Assembly: GCF_009905375.1 (NCBI RefSeq)
Contig: NW_027417173.1
Coordinates: 1-64,000 of the forward strand
DNA: 64,000 bases
Source: Apium graveolens
Taxonomy: Eukaryota > Streptophyta > Magnoliopsida > Apiales > Apiaceae
Reading direction: 5' to 3'
This document shows, piece by piece, positions 9,752-21,076 of the stretch (positions within the stretch are counted from its first letter, which is position 1; each line of letters starts with the position of its first letter). A program made the translations under genes and the position numbers. The notes beneath the pieces were generated by a model. The model made no database searches, was not told the DNA's origin, and was given only the letters and a program-made list of their open reading frames with translations.

Positions 9752-10388
9752 TTGGAAGGACTAATCATTCTATTTGATGTAGTTGCCGGCCTCACTTTAA
9801 CTGGCTACTTGGAATTTGGAATAACTAAGGGAGGCGGAAAGTATGGTAATGAGGGTCTGTCATTTGGAAATGGTGAAGTTGTTGAATCGGATAAAGCAGT
9901 TGTTGCTGCTGATGATGCGCGGTGTTCAAAAACTGGAGTGTCGATTCTTGGACAGGGTGGACATGCTGTTGATGCTGCAGTAGCAACTGCTTTGTGCCTA
10001 GGTGTTGTTAATGCAATGGCTAGTGGGATTGGTGGTGGAGCTGGTTTTATGGTTGTTCGGTCTTCAGCAACTTCACGAACAGAGGCAATCAATATGAGGG
10101 AGACTGCTCCTATAGCTTCTTGTCATTTGGAAATGGTGAAGTTGTTGAATCAGATAAAGCAGTTGTTGGTGCTGATGATGCGCGGTGTTCAAAAACTGGA
10201 GTGTCGATTCTTGGACAGGGTGGACATGCTGTTGATGCTGCAGTAGCAACTGCTTTATGCCTAGGTGTTGTTAATGCAATGGCTAGTGGGATTGGTGGTG
10301 GAGGTTTTATGGTTGTTCGGTCTTCAGCAACTTCACGAACAGAGGCAATCAATATGAGGGACACTGCTCCTATAGCTTTTTCCCAGGT
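9752..10388 (+). pseudogene. Captured gamma-glutamyl transpeptidase first exon, tandemly duplicated
   Basis: The frame from 9752 begins with a hydrophobic segment (VVAGLTLTGYLEFG) resembling a signal anchor. It continues with DKAVVAADDARCSKTGVSIL, GGHAVDAAVATALCLGVVN, SGIGGG and INMRETAPIA, the N-terminal part of the GGT large subunit. GGT cleaves gamma-glutamyl bonds of glutathione and its conjugates at the plasma membrane/apoplast or vacuole. The segment starting at 9861 is repeated at 10124: a 263-bp direct duplication, not a multiple of three, so the second copy lies in another frame. The second copy ends at a donor-like CAG/GTTATT near 10387; the first has lost its end. The catalytic threonine of the small subunit is far outside the fragment. 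Confidence 0.85.
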
Positions 10389-10608
10389 TATTGGAATGTT
10401 AAGTTTCTGTTATAGCATTTATTTGGCAAACCAGAGTTTTTGTTACCAGTGATGATGATAATTACCTCAAACCAATTACCGGAGGCTCTTCACTGGACTT
10501 GTAGTATTATGGCATTGTGATTAATTTGTGTATTTTTCAATTCATAGATGAACTTGTAAATTTGTAAAAATATTTAGTTTGTTGATGAATGTATACGTGT
10601 CCAGGTTT

Positions 10609-10699
10609 ACTCTCTTTATAGTAATGCAAGAGCTGCAAAATGCGGTCTCCATGAAATGGAGATTGCATTTTGCAGCTTTGTATTACTATAAAGAGAGTA
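10609..10699. repeat. Near-perfect 91-bp hairpin (MITE or small-RNA precursor candidate)
   Basis: Arms of about 44 bp pair around a small loop at about 10653: ACTCTCTTTATAGTAATGCA on the left with the complementary TTACTATAAAGAGAGT at the right end, and GCTGCAAAATGC with GCATTTTGCAGC near the middle. Only a few mismatches are seen. Its size and near-perfect pairing fit either a tiny foldback element or a young miRNA/siRNA precursor. It lies just downstream of the GGT fragment. Confidence 0.85.
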
Positions 10700-10914
10700 C
10701 ACTTTGATTTGTATGTATTTATCGCCAAACTTTTAGTTTAATACTTGAACTCGTCCATTTGAGGTAGTATTTTTGGTTTTTGATTTGGCTCATGATTTTT
10801 TGATTGTTAGTTTGTTGGTCGAATGATTCATGATTTGGAAATTTCTTGGTTAAATGTTTTTGGATCTGTTTTGTGGGGACTTGCATATTTGCAAGTCAAT
10901 TTTTTTTTACCATT

Positions 10915-11428
10915 ACTCAACAGACAACGGTTACTGTCACAATGTGTAAAACAATTATCTAAATAAGGTGTTCAGACAACAAGACACAAGACCGGTTGTT
11001 TGAACCTCATTTACCCAATACTACTAAAAACCATTGTCTGTGAGCTTTCCTTTTAATAATGGTATGTAAAAACCATTGTTTGATGTTCAATAAGATAAGT
11101 GTTATAATAAACACTTGTCTAAATTACACAACATAAGGCCAAAAACTGTAGTCTCACACTACCATAAGTTAGCTTATTAACAACGGTTTTTGACTGTTAT
11201 GTGAAAGATTTATGACAACAGTGCAGAATCTTAACTGTTGTCTATCTCGGTAAGAGGATGCCACAGAGACAAGTCTTTCAAAAAACAGCTATAACCGTTG
11301 TTCTACATGTACTCCAACAACAGTTTTTCAAGGAAAGGAAATTCACAGTTGTCTACGAATTTGGGGCAACAGTTTTTTTGTCAACCGTTGTTTCATAGGT
11401 GTTGTGTGATTGCAAATTTCTTGTAGTG
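10915..11428. repeat. Right subterminal repeats and terminal inverted repeat of packed CACTA
   Basis: Many copies of ACAACGGTT/AACCGTTGT/ACAACAGTTTTT in both orientations, ending in GCAAATTTCTTGTAGTG. The reverse complement of this end starts CACTACAAGAAATTTGCAAT and pairs imperfectly with the left end of copy 2, CACTACAACATTTTTGTAAT, over about 30 bp. Confidence 0.85.
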
Positions 11429-12055
11429 GATATTCGACCACCAACATACTATAATACAAATACTTATTATGAAATCTTTTTATTTATTGAATTCGACTAC
11501 ATAGTTCTGATATAATAGCACTTAACTACTTTATATTATTTTACTCAACTAAAATCTTTATTACTTTCATTCCATCTAATATATTTTAAGTCGGGGTGTT
11601 ACAAGATAGATGCTTTTAATATTAAAATTCAATAAGATTAAACATCATATTTTTTACTAAAAGTATATGCTTACAATTTTCTAAACATAAGTTTTTGTTG
11701 ATATTTTATATTTGTATTATTACATATATGAATGATGGAAATGTGTGTTGTAGTTTATACTTTAACAAACTATAAAATTTCAAAATTATGATAAAGCTAA
11801 ATTTTCACTAAACTTTTTTATAATTTGATACTACACCATGAAAAATATCCAATTTAATTTATTCTGAATAAAAAATCATTTAAATCAAGAGAAGAGGACT
11901 TTGGCGGAGGGAGCAATGAGAAGAATAAAAAATCAGATCAAACGCGGGAAGCACAATTTGGAAAATTTGAAAACAGAAGAAACAAATACCCTGCAAGATA
12001 CCAAAAAGTAACGGTTGGTAATAGCTGTACACCACGCCCAGTTCACTCTGTAGGC
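11429..12055. other. Flank of the CACTA insertion, AT-rich
   Basis: Positions 11429-11505 are the right half of the sequence that is uninterrupted at 33131-33205. The rest is AT-rich with no gene. TCGGGGTGTTACA near 11592 resembles an LTR terminus but has no visible partner. Confidence 0.5.
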
Positions 12056-12221
12056 GTATATAACCAATGCTAACCAACTGCTAGGGTTTTACGGGCGCCT
12101 CTCTCCCTTTCCTCAAAAACTCTCTTATCTTTTGCAGGCTAAATTGACTCTAGTAAAATTCTCATTTCTTTAAGCTTCCAATCGTCGCCAAAGGACTGTA
12201 GAGGTGTTGAAACTGACGAGG
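12048..12221 (+). promoter_or_regulatory. Probable promoter and 5'-UTR exon
   Basis: GTATATAACC at about 12056 could be a TATA box. It is followed by CTAGGGTTTTACGGG, a motif common in plant 5' leaders, then a CT-rich leader. Splice-like signals follow: TTTTGCAG near 12138 and a donor GTATGC after GAAACTGACGAG at 12222. It may be the 5' leader of the CCCH zinc-finger gene whose exons start near 16081, with a long, transposon-filled intron between. That link is inference. Confidence 0.4.
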
Positions 12222-13216
12222 TATGCTATCTTCTCTTTGATCACAGTCTTTACATTCTGATGAATTTGAATATGTGATATATATATTCTGTTGTAGTAAA
12301 CTGAATTTGAATGGATGCTTTAGAATTCACAAAGAAATCAACAGATGCTCAAGTTTTCTTTAACCTCTAATCAGTTTGAAGGTGTTTTCATCTAAGGCAA
12401 ACCACCAAAATGATTTCTTGCTTGTGGTTTGAGGTTATTAATTGGTACTATTCATTGGAAAAAATTCAATTGAATTAATTAGTTGAATCCTAAGATTATA
12501 AGTTTTTTCTGGGATGTATTGGATGTAGGTAGGTATTATAATTCTTTGTTTTACACATGATTTGTCTCTATAATTGGCTAACTACAATTTGTGCGAGTCT
12601 TAAATTGTTGTTAAGAAAATTAACAAAAACCAACTCAACACGTTGGCCTTCATTTTGAAAAACAATTTGAGACATATTTGGGCTCTAGCATTTTAGTATA
12701 CGTTGAAAGAAAAGATCTCACTCAAACTCAAGCATAATATTTAGGATAAGAGATATTTTATATAAATTATAATACTTGAAAATGACTTCATTACAAATGA
12801 TTAGGTACAAGCCTTTATATAGGACTCCATCAAAAAATCTTGACACTTGCTTAATTGCTAGAGTTCAAAAGACTCTTACTTAAATACTACACATCAAGCC
12901 TTAGATATTGATGAATGGATGCCTTAATTAGTTATCGAAAGAACCTTAGTTGTCGAATGAACCTGATCGGGTAACCCATACATCGATTAAATGACAAGTT
13001 TGTGGAGAGGTCATCCCTAATATTAACGTGCAAATGCTACAAAGAAAGTCCGTTTACGATATATGTTGGGAAAAAAGAAAAGATAAATTTGTGGAGGGGC
13101 ATAGTAATCCAAAACAAGGTTTTCTGAAACATATTTATTATATAAACTTATATATTTAGTATTGATATCAATTGAAGATATGTAAAAGAAATAGGATTCC
13201 AACTAATTATAGTATT
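12222..13216. other. Intron-like or intergenic sequence
   Basis: AT-rich DNA without coding signals, following the donor at 12222. Confidence 0.35.
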
Positions 13217-13747
13217 TATAACACCCACATCACATATCGAAGAGATTGGATTAGTGTCATCGGTATCATATCGAATATTATATTTTTTCTGTATATGCGT
13301 ACATGTTACTTATCATATGCAACCCATCAAAAATTATACATCTAAAACCTTAAACATACCGAAAATAATGAAAGTTGTACATAACGAAAGGATGTTTCCT
13401 AAAGTCTATGACTTATAGTGAGTTTATAAGAAATTTTACAAGATAGATGATTTGTATGTGAGGAAAGCCTATAAATTTAAATAATAAAGATGATGAAGAA
13501 AGATAGATTATGATCTCGAGAGAGATCTGTGCGACCCCGAAGGATTAGGAGAGAAAGAAGAGAATATAACGCATATATAGAGTTACGAAACCTTAATTAT
13601 AATTCTACTAGTTATCCTTATTCAAATATAATCTATAATTAGGCTCATTGTTCAACCATAATTTCAGTTCTTAATCTTTATCAAATTTTATTCTTTTTTT
13701 CAAAAAAATTCATATAATTAACAATTTAAAAATTACGGAATATTATA
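13217..13747. mobile_element. Degenerate solo LTR-like block
   Basis: It starts TATAACACCCACAT and ends GGAATATTATA, a decayed version of the TGTAACA...ATATTACA ends typical of a plant gypsy LTR type. Its interior (AACGAAAGGATGTTTCC, GAAATTTTACAAGA) resembles the better-preserved LTR at 21077-22166. No target duplication is visible. Confidence 0.4.
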
Positions 13748-15329
13748 AATTTAATTGTTATGTCATAATTTGAATATTGTGATATAATAGTTTTTATGTT
13801 GGGAATATGATATACTTGTTTTATTTCTCTAGCGTGACAAATTTTAGGAATCTAATTTTCCAATTTTAGTGCATTACATACCAATCAATTATTATTATAC
13901 CATGTCTCTAATTCTAAAACCTAACAACACCATCAAAAACTTAATTTAACCACCGTTCATCAATCACTCATTGAAATTAATAAGAAAATTAGAAGTGAAA
14001 GAGAGAAGACTCGAAATAAACAAGAGAAACTAACTTATTCGTTGTTATAAACAATTGTCCAATTTTACTAGTTAAACACACTCAGACAATCTTTGACAAG
14101 ATTCAAAATATTTACATCAAGTGAGAACTTCAAACCAACATGTGTACGATCAAACCACGCACTTTTCGAGACACCACTATTTATGCCCCTCGATGGTGGC
14201 ATGTTTCTTTCAATAAAAGATATTTAAGAAACCTTTACATATTACTATTCTTTTAATGTAGTTTAGTACCCCAAACCTTTTCCAAAATATTGAAATTACT
14301 TTGAGTTATACATTACAATTTAGTCCCAAAAGTTTTACAAGTTTTATGTAAACCCCTGAACTTTACAAATTTATTGTTAAGCCTTTAACTCTATATTGAA
14401 TTAGAAATGAAATATCACATTCAATGGTAAGATATAAAATTTTACCCTTATTTATTACTAAAAATATATAATTTTATAGTGTAGTTGTGCACAGCCATTA
14501 TCTTTCATATTTAGTGTAGTGTAGATGTGCATGGTCATTATCTTTCATATTTACACTCTGAGTATTCTCTTTATCATATTCCCACCATTTTACTTTTAGA
14601 TCAATATTTTTTGTCATATGGCAAGAATTTGCTTCATATGGAGGTCCTTAACTATCCTCATATTTAATTTGGTTACACTTTTAGATTATTACTTTTTCAC
14701 ATATGGTAATAATATCCTAGACACCTACTGACATGAAGAATTATTTCTTTCCAAGAAGAGAGAGATATGCCGATCTTTGGCTTTGGCTTTGTACTGATAT
14801 TTAATAAATTTCACCTCATGCGATACACCACTTCCATCAATATTTACATAATTTCACTTAAATTATATATAATTTGAATAAAATTCTAATATATATTATT
14901 GGATACTAAAATTTATAAACATGTAATTTGAATTTGAATGTGTATACTTCCCAATTAAGATCAAATAGCATGAAATAGTATATGATTGAGAGGAATTGAA
15001 CCATTATATTAACCTCTTTTGTAACTTTATAATAATAATAAAAAAATGCTAATAGTTCTCCGCGTTACGTCACCTCGAATACCTCTAGTTCTTTGATGTT
15101 TTTTTGAATAAGTAGTAATGTTTGACAATTTAAGCTCGTCTGATTACGTCACCTGGAATACCTTTGGTTCTTTGATGTTTTTAACTGTTGTGATAATTAT
15201 AGTATTACTTTGCTGATTATATATAAACTTATTAGTCATACTTGTTTTTGTTTTTTTCTTTCTAAGCAAAAGGCCAATGAGGTATATACTTCTTACTATG
15301 GACATAGGTTGAAAACAACATTTAAGGTT
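13748..15329. other. AT-rich region with two short tandem repeats
   Basis: No gene seen. A 35-bp unit (GTGTAG-TGTGCA...CATTATCTTTCATATT) occurs twice at about 14479-14553. A 39-bp unit (TTACGTCACCT...TTCTTTGATGTTTTT) occurs at 15065-15103 and again at 15144-15182. The right edge of the long duplication is not here; copy 2 simply runs out of the window at the equivalent of 14820. Confidence 0.6.
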
Positions 15330-16210
15330 TTAGACGAGATGGTTACTTATTCAAATAAAATTGGTTATATGCTGCAATTGTGTGTCAAGTGTTCATAATC
15401 TGTACAAGTACATGTAGAATCCTCGAAAATAAAAAAAAATATGTGCAATTAAGTATGAATTGTGAGACTTGATAAAAAGCTATGATGGTGAGATGGTTAC
15501 TCAATTAGATAATGTACAACTTTCTGTCACGTGTTCATAATCTTTCTCTTTTTTTCGGTGAGAAGCCTGTCTTATATTATAGCATGTTGCATTTATAGAC
15601 TTTTTTTGTGCAAATTAGAAATATGCAATGATGTGCACAAGTGTGTTCTTGTATATCTTTGTTATCTATATAGCAAAATGTTGTCAAACGTTATACTTTA
15701 TAGTTTATAAAATTCTTATATTCCGCCGACTATTTAAGGGTAAAGGGCTTGATGTTTAGAAGTTGAGGACGAAGTTGTTTTTCTTGTTCGTGTTGTCGGA
15801 CTTAAACTTGCACGTCTTAACATTGTCGATTTCAAAGCTATCACTAAATGTTTGTAGGCTGGACGTTTTCCTTTGAAGAGGTCCTCCGTATTCTCTAGAC
15901 TGAAAAATTATGAAAGACATTTGAAGAAATAATAATTAAATCCTATTATTTTCCATCCTAAAACTGGCAGGTTATTTCTTGTCTAGTTCGTGTATCCATA
16001 AGGCGGTGTGGAAGCAAACATAAGTGTTCAGTTATCCTCATCATAGTTATATTTCATCGATCTCAATGAACAAATTGAAAGGAACACTTTGCGCAAAGCC
16101 CAGAGCCCGGAAGACATGGTCATATTCCACAAATAGAATGGATGTGTCCTCCAAAGGTATGAGTTGAAACATTGATATTACATACATTTTGATATCTTTT
16201 TAGTTTAAGA
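15330..16210 (+). repeat. 5' part of a duplicated block (partner 26293-27247)
   Basis: This stretch, including the first recognisable coding exon of the CCCH gene and its upstream sequence, recurs in diverged form at 26293-27247. Shared landmarks are GTGTTCATAATCTTTCTCTT, TTGTCGGACTTAAACTTGCA, AAAACTGGCAGGTTATTTC and GTGTCCTCCAAAGGTATGAG. Confidence 0.9.
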
Positions 16211-17640
16211 TGCTATGCACTTTTCTTTTATAAGTTGATGTTGACTATTACACACGGATTTTAATAACAGTTAACTTTGGATATTAACTGGGGTGTGGCT
16301 GCTGGGCAAGAGAGCATAGAGGCTACCCGGAGACGTGTACCAACTGATCCTAGGTAAAGTTTATCTTGTTCCCCGAGTCTACTTTTTAACTTTATTTCAA
16401 TTTAGCACCTCTGATTACTTTTTTACTTTTGGTTTCAATGTCAGGCTTCATAGGGAGCCTACTGACCTTGTTGACAGCACAATCCCAATAATCCCGATAA
16501 TGCCCATGGAGGAGGAAGGCAACCTGCTCAGCAACAGTTCACCATTCCTGACTAGTTCATCCATGAATGGTGAAACAATGGCCCTCGCTATTGATGCCGT
16601 AAATGCTTTAAATGGCGTCGCATTGGGGCAAGGTGAACCTGCAGTTGGTTTGGGCATGTTCATGCAATGGCTCAACACAGATACTGTTCGTAAGTTTTTC
16701 AGCGGCAAAGTTTCACTGGAATCGAGGCAACAAAATCAGTTCCAAGCGAAACACCTGACCAGTTTTACCGTGTCCGAGAAAATACTGGAGTGGTCATCCC
16801 GAAACCCATTGCTTGGACATCTTCGGTACCTGCTCAGGATGTTCTTGACCTGGACTTGCTAGCCCATCTCCTACAGAACCCAGGAGACGTCGACAAGCTG
16901 ATAAAAATATGTGATTCCACAGCTAAAGGAAGGTCATGTGCCAGTGCCATTGCAACTATTCCTGAATCGTTACTTACCTTTCCAAGGGAAAATACAACTC
17001 CTGGACATAATTCACATTGTATTACTGGTGAATCCTCTGCCCCTCCAATAACCGTTTCTTCAATGGTCACATCAAGCAGCAATAAGAGCCTAATTAACAA
17101 TGACATACCATCACTAGAAGCAACAATGGCCCCAATGTCACCTCTGTATTCCTCACCAAGTACCAACTGGGAATCGGATATGGAGATTGAGAGTCCAATC
17201 AGTGAAAATGGAACTGTCGCTGGTATGAGAATGGAACCTCCAATATCACCAGTGGCTACATTTTCTTTGCCACAAACCGCAAGCCTACAGCCACCACTAA
17301 ATGGGCTGCCATCCCTTCTGCATAGGGAATTCACCTCTACTCCAGATGCACCCGTACCCTGTCTCAGGACAAACTGCTCTAACAGCAATGGGTCTGAATC
17401 CTTTAGTGAATGATTTGGTTACATTGCTAATGGTCAACCAGTGGGCTGCTGCTAATATGATAGCCGCCTTTAGTCACTCAACCCCTCCCATGAACTGCTC
17501 TTCGTTGGGTGCAAACACTCAAATAGTTGGGCAAAGACCATCTACGGTGAATCGGCATCAGAAGCCGTGCACGTACTTCAACACTCCCAGGGGATGTCGG
17601 AATGGCGCCAATTGCCTATATCTGCACAGATAGTCCGATC
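16081..17640 (+). pseudogene. Plant CCCH zinc-finger protein gene (C3H6/C3H30-like), frameshifted
   Basis: Exons can be followed on the plus strand. The first, at about 16081-16156 (donor GTATGA), encodes PQIEWMCPPK. The second, 16271-16353 (donor GTAAAG), encodes LDINWGVAAGQESIEATRRR. The last, from about 16444, encodes STIPIIPIMPMEEEG, then LDLDLLAHLLQNPGDVDKLI, and ends near 17631 with [20 protein letters not shown], a single C-X8-C-X5-C-X3-H finger. This layout, with a basic start, an IPIxPxEEE motif and one C-terminal finger, matches plant CCCH proteins of the AtC3H6/C3H30 type, putative RNA-binding or regulatory proteins. Two frame changes are needed inside the last exon, near 16775 and near 17310. 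It is therefore a pseudogene unless these are sequence errors. Any earlier exon is not identified. Confidence 0.65.
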
Positions 17641-18310
17641 ATACATCACCGTCTTGAGTGGAGGCACTTTCCCGTGTAAAAAGAATGAAGCTAGGTTGGG
17701 ACAGTACTGGATCATTGTACAAAAGAAGGTGGCTGTAACAGAGAAGTCTCCGAAGAAGAAGTGTGCTGTTGGCTTTACTTTTTTTAATTAGATTTTTCAT
17801 TTGACTAGACAACTGGAGATGCTTCTGTTTTAAAAACTTTAGCTTATAAGCTTCAACTCTGAAACCGTACTTTGAGCATATGCAAGTTCATGGAGAGTTT
17901 AGTTTACCAAAGCTAGTTGTGTGTGACATTTGCAGGTACAATGGTCATTTGACCATATGGGCTAATAGATGTTTGTAAGAGCTAATGATGTTACACTCAT
18001 GTGTTGGCTTTAAAGCAAAATATTTGTTTATTATTTATGTTGATATGAACGTAGAAAATGTATCTCGAGTTACGAAAATAGAAACTAATATGCTTTTTCG
18101 ACTGTAAATCATTCTTCATATGCAGGTTATCTATTCATTTTCTCCACCCATGCAATTGTAACGGTCTCAATAAATTTTGCAATTAATATAAATAATAATT
18201 AAATCATCTCCCATATTTACATTTATTTTTATTTTGCTTTTAACATGCAAGTCAAACTAAATCTCCCAGTTGATGTCGTTTTAAAAAATGCACATGACCA
18301 CTATTCGTTA
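17641..18310 (+). other. 3' region of the CCCH gene, duplicated downstream part
   Basis: Probable 3' UTR and downstream sequence. From about 18057 (ATGTATCTCGAGTTACG) to about 18300 it matches 28441-28700 (ATGTATCTAGAGTTCCG), which is the right-hand part of the rearranged second gene copy. Confidence 0.6.
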
Positions 18311-19985
18311 AAACCGAAATAAAAATAATTTTCTCTTAACTACAACTTTCATAGTGTGTATGTTTTTGGTATACATTAGAAGAACAATCCATATATACTG
18401 ACTCGTATATTTTCGAGTGCAATCAAACTAACATAGTCCATTCAGTGTCCGCCAAAAACTTCTAGTAGCCATTACTTTTAATAAACCACGTATATTTGAT
18501 AAAACAATACTCACCATGTCATGAATTGAACATTTCAAAATTCCTTCCACCAAAATTAAATTGATTTCCCAAAATTGAATTTGGATTATCAATATCACAG
18601 TCGATACTTAGAGAAATATGGTTTATTCTCAATATTCAGGTTGGTTCATTATTTTGACCGGATTAAATTAAACACATATCTCAAATAAATCATCCATATC
18701 TCAATTTCAATTTGTTCACCCTATTTTGTGTGTCACAAAATTTCTGATATGATATCGTCATTTCCAAATAATCATATTCAGTACGTATGATACATTAACA
18801 TCCTTTATCTCAACCATAAACCTCGGTTCCCTCACAATTAAGTGATTTGATATTTACATCGTATATTTCAACAATGATTCTATATCATCTCGAAATAATA
18901 AATTTCTGGCTTCATATAAAAATTGACCACTAAATTTTGATTACATCTCTTCATTTACCATTTTAAATCTATCGACAAGGGTTAAAGTTATAACCAAAAT
19001 ACGTAAACAATTTCGGAATTGCATTAAAACAGTTCATTTTTTGTTTTACAACAAGGAGGGTCACACCAGAGTTAATCCACCATCCATGTATATCATTGGT
19101 CATATTACCAATTTTGTATTTAATTACACTAATAAAAATATATTTCATTTTCTCTATATTCTGAGCATTTGTAGGAATTTCCTCTAATATCATTTATTTT
19201 CGATAATTCTAGATTTATGAGCAAATAAATCCATTTTCAAGAAAATCTCGAACAAACAAATAGACTAATTAAAAAATTTCAACCGAATGACAAAACTAAT
19301 ATAGGTCGAATGATTAAAATATCAATTATAAATAACATACACATATAATTCGATGCACACAATCAATAAACAATAACGAGGTCGCTAAATATTTCAATTT
19401 CGACAAAATTCAAGACAACGCTACCAATAACCAGTCGCTCCATATCATCTAAAAATTCAAACATATTTATTAAATCCAAATTTTATAATGAGAGACTGAT
19501 TTACAAATAAATTTATAACATGAGTGATAGAACTTCAATAACTACAAGTGGACATCGAACAACAACACAATATTAGTATGAACACAAAACGAAAATGACT
19601 AAAATGATAATAACAATAATAATAGTATAAGCTTATGTCCACGCGAAATGATGCAAGCAACACAAATACATGTACCCAAAAATTGAAGTTTAAAGAAATT
19701 ACAAATGATAGCACACTCAATAATAATTAGTGTCTGATGCCGGTGAGAAATGTACCCACTGCTAGTCATGGATTCTTGTACGTGATAAGGTGGTCTTTTT
19801 TGATTTAAAAGTTCCAAGTAGGTTCACCTTTAGCGATCTGGAAAACATCTCCATGAGACCATCGATATGTGATTGAACTGAACTCACGTGCAATGTCCTA
19901 CACAATAAATAGTTTTGTTAAATTTATTCAAAGTGTTAAATAATCTATCAATTTTGTTAAAATTTCAAAAAAATTACAATCCCAT
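18311..19985. other. AT-rich intergenic DNA, nothing recognised
   Basis: Both strands were read. Only short, unsupported open frames are present, with no repeat boundaries or family motifs. Confidence 0.5.
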
Positions 19986-20535
19986 AACAATAATCTTCCA
20001 AATGCGATGGTAAAATTTTGACCTTAAATTGACCAACCGACAATTCGCTCGTAGAACCTACAAAATTTTATCAAATATTTATTTATAGTCAACATAGGTT
20101 TATAGCATTTTAATTAAAAGGGGGAGAATAATTGAGAGTATATAGTTATTTTATCCGTAGCATATGATATCTCCACCGCATCAATGCCAACAAAAATTCA
20201 ATCAAATGTTCCATCTCAATGATAAGTAAGCAGTGTGCCATCTCCTTATAATGCCAAAACAATAATCTTCCAAATGCGATGATAAAATTTTGATGTTAAA
20301 TTGACCAACTGAAAATTCGCTCGTACAACCTACAAAATTTCATCAAATATTTATTTGTAGTCAACATAGGTTTATAGCATTTTAATTAAAAGGTGGGAGG
20401 TATAATTGAGAGTGTATAGTTATTTTGCCTGTAATATGATATCTCCACCGCATCAATGCCAAAAAGAATACCATTAAATGTCCCATCTCAATGATAAGTA
20501 AGCACCGCACCATCTTCTTCCTCCTCAAAAAATTC
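19986..20535. repeat. Two-copy tandem duplication, 272-bp period
   Basis: AACAATAATCTTCCAAATGC starts at 19986 and again at 20258. The matching continues through TCAACATAGGTTTATAGCAT and GATATCTCCACCGCATCAAT to TCCCATCTCAATGATAAGTA, with scattered substitutions. On the minus strand the units have partly coding-like composition, but frames are broken and I recognise no family. Confidence 0.85.
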
Positions 20536-21076
20536 TCAAGTAGAAATACGATACACAGGAGAATCGGGTCCAAAGAAGGTTTGACCATGTGGTAAAGAAA
20601 TGGTAATCTCCCCAGGTGGTAGAACATGGTCAAACCTTTTCAAAAATAGGAGTAGATGGATTTGAAAACATAACCAATTTTTATTTAAAACATATATATA
20701 AGCACCCACAATGCATTAAGAGTGTTTTTGGGCATCCATCTCTATAAAATAAAGAATTTAAATATTAGATATTGTTAGTCCCAAACATGTGAATGTTGAT
20801 TCAGATAACGTGCTTAGCAATAAAATGGCCATGTTTATTATGATTACAATCTAAAATGGACACATAATTGGTTCACTTAATTACAAAATTTTCACCCATT
20901 TTAGAAAATGATTGGTAATTAATTTGTAATTAATCGTACGAATTTTTGTATTGACACAACCAGAGAAAAATTAAACAAACACTAAAAAATTCAAACTTTA
21001 CGGAATAATATCAAAATTAATAATGATATAATATGAGAAATTTTGCTACACAAACGCGAGTTTAGAACAATTAAAT
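20536..21076. other. AT-rich intergenic DNA
   Basis: No supported feature. It ends at the left end of the solo LTR. Confidence 0.4.

Larger units (their letters stand above)
2162..11428. mobile_element. Packed (gene-fragment-carrying) CACTA element, copy 1, left end lost
   Basis: The right end is TTGTAGTG at 11421-11428, followed by GAT. The left end is recognised from the second copy, where CACTACAA follows GAT. Here that terminus is replaced by 100 bp of unrelated sequence (2162-2261). Both subterminal regions carry many short ACAACGGTT/ACAACAGTT repeats in both orientations, as expected of CACTA elements. No transposase reading frame is present, so it is non-autonomous. It carries fragments of at least five gene families, a 174-bp tandem array and a long hairpin. 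The outer flanks (2101-2161 and 11429-11505) join without a gap in the empty copy at 33071-33205. Confidence 0.85.
1..14820. repeat. Large segmental duplication, first copy
   Basis: This block matches 49271-64000 almost base for base. The offset is 49270 at the left end and about 49180 after position 2262. Differences seen by eye are few: single-base indels near 271, 404, 8066 and 11030, and substitutions near 1792 and 3870. One structural change occurs at 2162-2261. The match runs to both window edges, so neither true boundary is visible. The block contains an LTR, a BCD1-like exon, a packed CACTA element and a 5'-UTR-like exon. It may be a real tandem duplication or two haplotypes placed in series by the assembler. 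Confidence 0.95.

Noticed and set aside
9805..10364. Minus-strand open frames over the GGT fragment
   Set aside because: Antisense shadows of the recognisable plus-strand GGT exon and its duplicate.
11880..12077. 65-codon minus-strand frame near the 5'-UTR-like exon
   Set aside because: No family signature, and it overlaps the promoter-like segment on the opposite strand.
13217..13747. Target-site duplication for the degenerate LTR
   Set aside because: Flanks GTATT and AATTT do not match.
16834..17388. 184-codon minus-strand frame over the CCCH gene
   Set aside because: The plus strand has family motifs and the CCCH finger; the minus-strand frame has none.
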